Origin: UBA1801 sp035353395
Lineage (GTDB): Bacteria > Acidobacteriota > Holophagae > Holophagales > Holophagaceae
NCBI GenBank assembly: GCA_035353395.1
Contig: DAOPZL010000002.1
Location: 1-64,000, forward strand
Direction of reading: 5' to 3'
Length of the DNA stretch: 64,000 bases
Below are positions 18,017-28,720 of the stretch, piece after piece. The notes beneath the pieces were generated by a model, which saw only the letters and a list, made by a program, of their open reading frames with translations, did no database searches and was not told where the DNA came from. The position numbers were made by a program, and so were the translations under genes. Position 1 is the first letter of the stretch. Every line of letters begins with the position of its first letter.

Positions 18017-18709
18017 TCAGGTCGTGGGCGGTGCGGGTTTCCGGTGCGGGGACGGTCCGGCGGGTCGGGCGGGAGGCGCGGCGGGCCTGGCCGGTATCCG
18101 GTCCGAAGGCGGGGCGTCAAGGGTGTCCTCGCCGCACTCGGGCTTCGCGCCCGCGGGTTGGCCCGGGATCGGCTCCGGCCTGCAGTGGTTCAAGGTCATG
18201 TAGCAGTCCTGGATCCGGAAGGAGAGGAAGGGCTGCTTCCTGTTCTTCCAGGTCCTCCTGGCGGCGCGGGCCGCGATCAGCTGCTCCCGGCTCACGAGGC
18301 AGCGCCAATGGTGGGGGTCCGGTTTCCGGAAGAAGGCCACCACGCCGACGTAGCGGGTGCCCGGGGCCAGCTCCGCCGTCCGCAGGGCGGTGGTGCCGGG
18401 CACGACCACGAGCTCCGACCGGCCGAGGAAATCCGCGCCGAGGAGCTCCTGGTCGGAGCGTCCGCTGGTGGCCAGGTCGAAGGTGAGCCTTGAGAATTCG
18501 CCGCCGTCCTTCAGGTAGTAGATCCGGACGACCACGGAGAGGGGCTCTCCGTGGGCGTCCCGGTTGATGCTGGGCGCGGCTTCGCTCTCCACCTCGATCT
18601 TCGTGGAAGGCTGCGCCCGGGTGGCCTTCGGCCGGCCGCAGCCCACCATCGCCGTGGCCAGGATCCCCGCCGTGATCCAGCTTTCGACGGCCAAGTAGGG
18701 GCTCTTCAT
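18017..18709 (-). CDS. tssJ: TssJ-like T6SS outer-membrane lipoprotein
   Basis: The 230-residue product has a lipoprotein signal ending in AMVGC (modified Cys at residue 24), so the mature protein is anchored to the outer membrane, where TssJ caps the TssM channel. The transthyretin-like core is suggested by LSVVVRIYYLKD, FSRLTFDLA and DFLGRSELVVVPG, which match the family pattern. The domain should end near residue 175; a tail of about 55 residues rich in Pro, Ala and Arg follows, which is unusual and may be disordered. It is the first gene of the tssJ-K-L-E-F-G unit, with an AT-rich spacer upstream. Confidence 0.85.
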   Translation of the reverse strand: MKSPYLAVESWITAGILATAMVGCGRPKATRAQPSTKIEVESEAAPSINRDAHGEPLSVVVRIYYLKDGGEFSRLTFDLATSGRSDQELLGADFLGRSELVVVPGTTALRTAELAPGTRYVGVVAFFRKPDPHHWRCLVSREQLIAARAARRTWKNRKQPFLSFRIQDCYMTLNHCRPEPIPGQPAGAKPECGEDTLDAPPSDRIPARPAAPPARPAGPSPHRKPAPPTT

Positions 18710-19007
18710 GATTTATGATCCTCGAGTACTTTGGGTTGATTGATTCTACGGCCCAAAGCTTCGAAATGAAATATTCAATGTGATTTTTGTCAATGAACTT
18801 ATATTTGTTGAATAAACTGGAATAGTGAATTTGTTTGGCTAACTAAATATAATTAATTATTTGATAATATATAATAATTAATTGCATGCTGCTTGGTGAA
18901 CAAGGTGCCCTCGGCCAAGGGCGATAGGAAAGCCGGGCACGGGCAGGCCCCCGCCGCCCCCGGACGAGGCCGGAGGCAGGAACCAGGTTCCGCTCCCAGC
19001 AAGGGAG
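18710..19007. other. AT-rich intergenic region upstream of tssJ
   Basis: This 298-base gap has no gene. Its middle (about 18720-18890) is strongly AT-rich in otherwise GC-rich DNA, while 18891-19007 returns to genome-like composition. It should hold the promoter of the tssJ operon, and AT-rich DNA of this sort often binds nucleoid proteins that silence acquired genes. It also contains an 11-base inverted repeat, listed separately. Confidence 0.5.
18851..18883. repeat. Perfect 11-base AT inverted repeat
   Basis: AATTAATTATT (18851-18861) and AATAATTAATT (18873-18883) are exact reverse complements separated by 11 bases. The repeat could be a regulator binding site or a weak AT cruciform. It lies about 140 bases upstream of the tssJ start and downstream of the barrel gene. 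Confidence 0.5.
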
Positions 19008-19655
19008 CTACCACTGGACCCCGGCGCCGAAGGTCCACAGGTGTTCGAATTCCTGCCCATGGCCCTGGGCGCGGAGACAGGAGGCGAGGTCCGGGGCACT
19101 GGCCAGGTCCGCGGGGCGCTGCCTGGAGAGGGGCCGCTGGTAGCTGACCGCGAGATAGGGCGAGGCCTCGGGCACGGGCAGCCGCCACCGGGCGCCCACG
19201 CGCATCCAGGTGCGGGAGATCCGGTGGGACTCGGTGCTGCCCGCCGCCTCGAAACGGTAGGTGTGGAAGCGCTGGATCACCCCCAGCTCGCCCGCGACGC
19301 CGGTGAAGGGGATCCAGAACTGGGCGGTGAGGCCCACCCCGGGGCCTTCCTGGCGCAGGCGGCTGGCGTAGGCCTCATCCGCCACGCGGAAGCGGCCCTT
19401 GGCCTCGAGGCACGCGTATTCGACGCCCCAGTCCAGGCGCAGGACGGGATTCACGCGGACGAGGCGGTGGTTCAGGCTCAGGATTACGCTCGGATCGCTG
19501 TCCAGTCCCTGGTCCGCCAGCCTGCCGGCCCCCTGGATGTCCGTCCCCGGAAGGTCCTGCCCCGAAACGCGCGGCAGTTCCACCCGCGCGTCCCATGCCT
19601 GCCCGGCCGCGGGAAGGCAAGCCAGTGCACCCAGCACCACCAGACCGTATCTCAT
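19008..19655 (-). CDS. Predicted small outer-membrane beta-barrel protein
   Basis: The 215-residue product begins with a clear signal peptide (MRYGLVVLGALACLPAAGQA), and the rest alternates polar and aromatic/hydrophobic residues as in a barrel: LRLDWGVEYACLE, VGLTAQFWIPF, WMRVGARWRLP, SPYLAVSYQRPL. It ends in WTFGAGVQW, with the aromatic C-terminal residue expected for outer-membrane barrels. In-frame ATGs also occur at 19664 and 19673; the region GGGTAGGA before 19664 makes that start equally possible. I recognise no family and assign no transport role. It lies beside, but is probably not part of, the T6SS operon. Confidence 0.6.
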   Translation of the reverse strand: MRYGLVVLGALACLPAAGQAWDARVELPRVSGQDLPGTDIQGAGRLADQGLDSDPSVILSLNHRLVRVNPVLRLDWGVEYACLEAKGRFRVADEAYASRLRQEGPGVGLTAQFWIPFTGVAGELGVIQRFHTYRFEAAGSTESHRISRTWMRVGARWRLPVPEASPYLAVSYQRPLSRQRPADLASAPDLASCLRAQGHGQEFEHLWTFGAGVQW

Positions 19656-19733
19656 GGCCCCCATCCTACCCAAAGAACCCGTCCTCCGAGTGCTTCGGAA
19701 ATGCCCGGGACGATGGGGGCCAGGTCCATGCGC

Positions 19734-20114
19734 CTACTCGACGCGCTCTCCGCCGCAGTAGCATTCCTCGACGCTCAGGACCGCCACGGCGTGCCCCGGG
19801 TGTTTCGCGGGGTTCCAGGTCTTCATGTGGTCGAAGACCTCCCCCTCGGTGTGGTATTCCAGGCTTCCCTTGACCTGGTAGGCCTTCCCGTCCTTGCAGA
19901 TGAACAGGATCGACCCCTTCTTCCCGCCGTGCCGGAGGTTCTGGCGGGTCTTCTTGAAGTAGTTGTCCGCCACCACCATCCGGTCGTCGCCGAAGAAGTT
20001 GATGCAGGTGGCGTAGATGACGTTGGGTGCGCCCTGGGCATCCACCGTGGCGAACACGGGCGGTCCGTCCAGTTCCTTCCAGGCTTGCCGGATCCTCTCG
20101 GGCAGATTGGCCAT
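19734..20114 (-). CDS. Pyridoxamine 5'-phosphate oxidase-fold protein
   Basis: This 126-residue protein has the split-barrel flavin-binding fold: PPVFATVDAQGAPNVIYATC near the N-terminus, VVADNYFKKTRQNLRHGGK in the middle and YQVKGSLEYHTEGEVFD. The pattern (substrate strand, then N-x-K-T-R-x-N flavin loop, then KG-strand) is that of small FMN-dependent PNPOx-like proteins of unclear substrate. The ATG at 20114 follows AGGAGGAAG at 6 bases; a longer open frame to 20207 is not needed. It stands alone, with the hairpin element upstream. Confidence 0.75.
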   Translation of the reverse strand: MANLPERIRQAWKELDGPPVFATVDAQGAPNVIYATCINFFGDDRMVVADNYFKKTRQNLRHGGKKGSILFICKDGKAYQVKGSLEYHTEGEVFDHMKTWNPAKHPGHAVAVLSVEECYCGGERVE

Positions 20115-20235
20115 GATCTTCCTCCTCAGGGGGTTCAAAGCGGATGCTACTCGCCGCCAGTCCCGACATGTATGCATGACAATCGCCCTTTCATAAAGCC
20201 CCCCCAAATCCCCACCCGAGGCCCCGACCCGCGTT

Positions 20236-20353
20236 GTCGGCGGGACGAGTCACCATCCGACCGCAGCGCAGCGAAGGGAGGATAGGACGGAATGGCCCGC
20301 AGGGCCATTGCCGCCCCGTCGGGGCGAGGACCGGAGGGACGAGTCAGTTTTTT
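20236..20353 (+). ncRNA. Hairpin-rich intergenic element ending in a T-run
   Basis: In the 294-base gap between two divergent genes there is a compact structured stretch. GTCGG (20236-20240) pairs with CCGAC (20257-20261). AATGGCCC (20291-20298) pairs with GGGCCATT (20302-20309) around a 3-base loop. GCCCC (20313-20317) pairs with GGGGC (20321-20325). GGGACGAGTCA occurs twice (20242-20252 and 20336-20346), and six T follow at 20348-20353. It could be a small RNA, a leader of the activator gene, or one copy of a dispersed intergenic repeat. The remaining bases up to 20408 should hold the promoter of the next gene. Confidence 0.4.
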
Positions 20354-20408
20354 GACTTGATCCCTTTCGTTCTCCCTCTAGGCTGGTTATAGATACAGGT
20401 CGCCGCAA

Positions 20409-21818
<1,410 letters not shown>

Positions 21819-21885
21819 CAGCCCGCCGCTCCCCGGGAGCCCGGCGGCCCCTGGGCAAGGCATCGGCTGCTGCTACCCTGGGGGA

Positions 21886-22755
21886 ATGCAGACCCCGGAC
21901 AGACATACCCGCTGGATCATGGAGGCGCCGCAGGCGGTGGAGGACGAGCTGACGGACTGGCTCATGGAGCAGGGAGCCACCGCCATGTACCGTGAAGCGG
22001 ACGGCCCCTGCGCCTTCCTGGCCTACTTCCCGCCGGGACTCGTGCCTCCGGATCCCTCGCTGCTGGACCGGTTCCCGGGCGTGCGCCTGCTCCGCAGCGA
22101 GTCCTTCGACGACGAGGACTGGCTGACGAAGAGCCGGGAGGGCTTCGGGCCCATCCTCGTCGGGCGGTCCTTCTACATCCGACCCTTGTGGGACAAGGCC
22201 CCGGTGCCCGAGGGACGCAGGGCCGTGGTCGTGAATCCCGGCCTCGCCTTCGGCACGGGCGGGCACGAGACCACGCGCCTGTGCATGGAACTCATGGAGG
22301 AGCTGGCGGAGGCGGGGCGGCTGAAGACCCCCATCCTCGACATCGGGGCCGGCACCGGCATCCTGTCGCTGTCGGCCTGGATGCTGGGGGCGAGGGGGAT
22401 CACGGCCTTCGACATCGACCCCGACTGCGGTCCCGCCATGGAGGACTTCATCGAGCTGAACGGGCTGGCGCTGCGCGGGAAGCGCCCCTTCGAACACTTC
22501 GTGGGGACCCTGGAGGATCCGCGGGTGAAGGGCCCCTACCAGGGGCTGCTGGCCAACATCCTGCTGGAGACCATCCAGGAGCTGCTCCCCCGCATGGCGG
22601 AGGCGGCCGCTCCCGGCGCCTGGCTCGTGGCGTCCGGGATCCTGGCGGAATGCCAGGACGAGGCCCTCGTGAGCCTGGCGGTCCACGGGTTCAGGCCCCT
22701 GAAGGTCGTGCGGGAGGGGGACTGGATCGCGATCCTGGCGGAGCGCGCCGGGTAG
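21886..22755 (+). CDS. prmA: Ribosomal protein L11 methyltransferase
   Basis: PrmA transfers methyl groups from S-adenosylmethionine to ribosomal protein L11. The 289-residue product has a short N-terminal recognition domain (about 1-100) and a Rossmann methyltransferase domain with PGLAFGTGGHETTRL (about 117-131) and motif I LDIGAGTGILSLSAWMLGA, then FDIDPDC. The usual post-I LANIL motif is present, replacing the DPPY type. Length is normal. It follows the activator gene after 67 bases on the same strand, and its stop touches the end of the convergent kinase gene. Confidence 0.9.
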   Translation: MQTPDRHTRWIMEAPQAVEDELTDWLMEQGATAMYREADGPCAFLAYFPPGLVPPDPSLLDRFPGVRLLRSESFDDEDWLTKSREGFGPILVGRSFYIRPLWDKAPVPEGRRAVVVNPGLAFGTGGHETTRLCMELMEELAEAGRLKTPILDIGAGTGILSLSAWMLGARGITAFDIDPDCGPAMEDFIELNGLALRGKRPFEHFVGTLEDPRVKGPYQGLLANILLETIQELLPRMAEAAAPGAWLVASGILAECQDEALVSLAVHGFRPLKVVREGDWIAILAERAG

Positions 22756-24444
22756 TCAGTCCTTCCCCGGCGCGCCGGGCAGGGTGAAGTGGAAGGTGGT
22801 GCCCTGGCCTTCCCGGCTCTGGACGCGGATGTCGCCGCCGTGGGCGCGGACGATCTCGCGGCAGATGGACAGGCCCAGGCCGGTGCCCTGGCCCTCGGGC
22901 TTCGTCGTGAACATGGGGCGGAAGATCCTCGGCAGCACGTCGGCGGGGATGCCGACGCCCGTGTCCGAGAGGGCGACCTGGAAGCGGGCCGGATGGGCGT
23001 CGTCCCGCTCGATCCGCAGCTCGATCCTCCCGCCCTCGGGCATGGCGTCGACGGCGTTGTTCACCAGGTTGATGAAGAGCTGCTCCATCTGCTTGCGGTC
23101 CACCATCAGGATGCAGTCCGCGGGGGCCGAACAGCGGAACGCCACGTCCCGCTTCGCGAGCGAGGGGCTCCAGAGGCGCTCCAGGTCCGCGATCAGGTCG
23201 GAGAAGGCGATCGGCTTCGGGGCGTTGTCGGGGCGCCGGGTGTTGTCCAGGAGCTTGCGCACGATGTCCCCCACGCGCGTGATCTGGGCCTGGATCGTGC
23301 CCAGCCGCGTCCGGGCCCGCTCGCTGAGGTCGCCCTGGGCGAGGAGGAGCTGGAGGTGGCTGTTCACCAGGTTCAGGGGGGTGCCGATCTCGTGCGCGAA
23401 GGCCGCGGTGAGCTGGCCCGCGATGGCCAGGCGCTCCTGCTGGGCCAGCTCCTCCCGGAGCAGGGCGATGCGCCTGAGGAGGCTCTCCAGCTCCTCGTTC
23501 TTGAGCTGGAGCTCGCGCAGCGCCTCGTCGATCCGCTCCTGGAGCCCGGCGTTGAGCTCCCGGATCTCCGCGATCATCGACTCCCGCTCGGCGGCGTCCT
23601 TCTGGAGCTGCGTGGCCATCAGGTTGAACCGGTCCGCGATCTTGCCCAGCTCGTCCTTGCGGTGGACGACGGCCCTCGCGCTGGGATCCCCGGATTCCAG
23701 GCGGGACATGGCCGCGGTGATCACCCTCAGGGGCCTTTGCAGGAGCCAGCTCAGGACGATCCAGAGGAGGACGAACTCCGCGAGCAGGCCGTAGGGAAGG
23801 AGGCGGTAGGTGCGGTTCTGGTTGTTGTGCCAGACCACCTCCCAGCGCTCCATGTCGCAGTAGGTCCGGACGAGCCCGATGGGGGCGCGGCTGGCGGCCG
23901 ACTTGTAGATGGGGACGTAGACTTCCCATCCCAGGGAGGCGCGGCCGGAGCGGACGCCGTTCGAGGCGTCGGGGTCGCTGGGGATCAGGTCGATGAGCCG
24001 CGACGCGGGGCCTTCGGCGGTGGGCGCCATGAACTGGCCGATGTCCGGCGTCCAGACCACGTCGCCGTCGTTCGTGGAGGAAGTGACGAAGGAGACCCTG
24101 GCGCCGCCGGGCGAGCCGAGGGGCGCCTCGGCCTTGAAGACGTCGATCTGGTCGATGCTCTTGTCGGTTCCCGCGAGGCTCTCCAGGAATTCCTTGATCC
24201 TGGCGGGATCCGCGAAGTTCTTGTCGCGCTCCTGGATCTCGGAGGCCACGATCCGGCTGGTCTGGATCGCCAGCTTCCTGGTGTAGTCCAGCATCTCCCT
24301 GCGGGAGTTCTCCGTGATGGTGTAGGCGGTCGCCAGGGTGAGGAGGCTGGTCAGGAGGCCCACGACCAGGAAGAGCTTGGCGTGGACGCTCTTGAACCAC
24401 CTCAGGAAGTGCAGGCGGAGGCGGCTCCAGAGGCGGATCGTCAT
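22756..24444 (-). CDS. Membrane sensor histidine kinase
   Basis: The product has 562 residues from the ATG at 24444. A first membrane helix (about 22-42) and a second (about 235-255) bracket a periplasmic sensor domain. A HAMP region and a coiled coil with heptads of Glu, Leu and Arg follow, then the kinase core. The H-box reads AFAHEIGTPLNLVNSHLQ (phosphorylated His near residue 350), the N-box INLVNNAVDAM, G1 DTGVGIP and G2 GQGTGLGLSIC. This is the NtrB/ZraS type that often partners sigma-54 activators, and such an activator lies nearby (20409-21818), though with no obvious receiver Asp. The frame is open further upstream, but GGAG and the start of hydrophobic sequence favour this ATG. Confidence 0.87.
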   Translation of the reverse strand: MTIRLWSRLRLHFLRWFKSVHAKLFLVVGLLTSLLTLATAYTITENSRREMLDYTRKLAIQTSRIVASEIQERDKNFADPARIKEFLESLAGTDKSIDQIDVFKAEAPLGSPGGARVSFVTSSTNDGDVVWTPDIGQFMAPTAEGPASRLIDLIPSDPDASNGVRSGRASLGWEVYVPIYKSAASRAPIGLVRTYCDMERWEVVWHNNQNRTYRLLPYGLLAEFVLLWIVLSWLLQRPLRVITAAMSRLESGDPSARAVVHRKDELGKIADRFNLMATQLQKDAAERESMIAEIRELNAGLQERIDEALRELQLKNEELESLLRRIALLREELAQQERLAIAGQLTAAFAHEIGTPLNLVNSHLQLLLAQGDLSERARTRLGTIQAQITRVGDIVRKLLDNTRRPDNAPKPIAFSDLIADLERLWSPSLAKRDVAFRCSAPADCILMVDRKQMEQLFINLVNNAVDAMPEGGRIELRIERDDAHPARFQVALSDTGVGIPADVLPRIFRPMFTTKPEGQGTGLGLSICREIVRAHGGDIRVQSREGQGTTFHFTLPGAPGKD

Positions 24445-24674
24445 CCGGGCGCTCCGGCGCGCCGGCCCGGGCGATGCAGGGGGGAGATTTCGGGAGAGGG
24501 GGACATGGGGGCCTGCGCCTTGATCAACCCAGGATACCCACGGAACGCGGCCCGCCGCCCCAGGGGGAATCATTTTCCCGCCGGTCCCGGAGGCATCCAA
24601 GGAAGGGAGCGGGAAGGGCAAACCTTTCCGGGGAGAGGCGAACATTTAGCGTAAACTGGGATTTCGAGGACCGC

Positions 24675-27506
<2,832 letters not shown>

Positions 27507-27508
27507 CC

Positions 27509-28705
27509 ATGCCGGACCGCATCCCCGCCGAAGCCGCCGCGCGCCTCTTCCTGGACGCGCAGGGCCTCTGTGCCGACCCTGCGCGCAGGGCCACGAAGCG
27601 CGAGGTGGCAAAGACCATCGACGCCCTCGGCTTCGTGCAGGTGGACACCATCAACGTCGTGGCGCGGGCCCACGACCTGACGCTCCTCTCGCGCCTCGAC
27701 GGCTACCGGCCCAAGGCGCTGGAGACGCTCCTGGAGGCGGACCGCGCCCTCTTCGAGCACTGGACCCACGATGCCGCCATCATCCCCACGCGCTGGTACG
27801 CCCACTGGAAACCGCGTTTCGCGCGGGCCCTCGCGCGGATCGAGACCCATCCGTGGTGGGGGGAACGCATGGGCGGCCGGGCCGAGGAGACGATGGCCCA
27901 CGTCCTCGGCCGCATCCGCGAGGAAGGTCCCCTGAAGAGTTCCGACTTCGAGCACGAAGGGGAGCGGGGTACCTGGTGGGCCTGGACGCCCGCCAAGGCG
28001 GCCCTGGAGTGCCTCTGGCGCATGGGCGAGCTGGCCATCGCCGGTCGGGAGCACTTCCACAAGCGCTATGACCTGGCCGGGCGCGTCCATCCGGAAGCCC
28101 ACGGGCTGCCGGTCCCCGAACCGGAGGCCCAGCTCGAATGGGCCTGCGCCTCCGCGGCCGAACGGCTGGTGGTCTTCACGCCCCGGGAGCTGGCGGCCTT
28201 CTGGGACGATGCGCCCCTGGCGTCGGCGCGGGCCTGGTGCGAGGAAGCCCTGCGCCAGGGCCGGATCGTGGCGGCGGAGGCGGCCTCCGCGGACGGATCC
28301 GCGCCCCAGGCCGCGTTCGCCCTTCCGGACTGGTCCGGGCGCCTGGCGCGGATCCCGGAGCCCCCGGACCGCCTGCGCCTGCTCTGCCCCTTCGACCCCA
28401 TCCTGCGGGACCGCGCCCGGTGCCTGCGCCGCTTCGGCTTCGACTACCGCTTCGAGGCGTTCACGCCGGCGGCCAAGCGGCACTATGGCTACTACGTCCT
28501 GCCCCTCCTGGAGGGGAGCCGGCTGGTGGGCCGCCTGGACCCGAAGGTGCACCGGGACAAGGGAATCCTCGAGGTGCGGGGCCTCTGGTGGGAATCCGGC
28601 GTCAGGCCGACCAAGGCCCGGACGAGGCGGCTCCTGGATGCGCTCGAGAGGCTGGCCGCCTTCACGGGCGCGGCCGAGATCCAGTTCGCGCCCGGGATCC
28701 GCTGA
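27509..28705 (+). CDS. AlkX/YcaQ-type DNA glycosylase (winged-helix, HTH_42)
   Basis: The 398-residue product belongs to the winged-helix glycosylase family that unhooks DNA interstrand crosslinks and removes bulky alkylated bases. The N-terminal GFVQVDTINVVARAHDLTLLSR carries the Q-x-D motif (Gln44, Asp46) of the YcaQ/AlkX branch; the AlkZ branch has Q-x-Q. Further family landmarks are HWTHDAAIIP, FCPFD-like LLCPFDPILRDR, FGFDYRFEAFTPAAKRHYGYYVLPLL and RLDPKVHR. It begins 2 bases after uvrA, so the two repair genes are almost surely co-expressed, linking crosslink unhooking with excision repair. Length is typical. Confidence 0.85.
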   Translation: MPDRIPAEAAARLFLDAQGLCADPARRATKREVAKTIDALGFVQVDTINVVARAHDLTLLSRLDGYRPKALETLLEADRALFEHWTHDAAIIPTRWYAHWKPRFARALARIETHPWWGERMGGRAEETMAHVLGRIREEGPLKSSDFEHEGERGTWWAWTPAKAALECLWRMGELAIAGREHFHKRYDLAGRVHPEAHGLPVPEPEAQLEWACASAAERLVVFTPRELAAFWDDAPLASARAWCEEALRQGRIVAAEAASADGSAPQAAFALPDWSGRLARIPEPPDRLRLLCPFDPILRDRARCLRRFGFDYRFEAFTPAAKRHYGYYVLPLLEGSRLVGRLDPKVHRDKGILEVRGLWWESGVRPTKARTRRLLDALERLAAFTGAAEIQFAPGIR

Positions 28706-28720
28706 CCCGGCCGGGCGCGT

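Noticed and set aside
13483..18120. 1545-codon continuous frame suggesting a giant fused T6SS protein
   Set aside because: Only the last 614 codons are TssF; the rest is out-of-frame reading of tssE, tssL and tssK, which have their own starts and stops.
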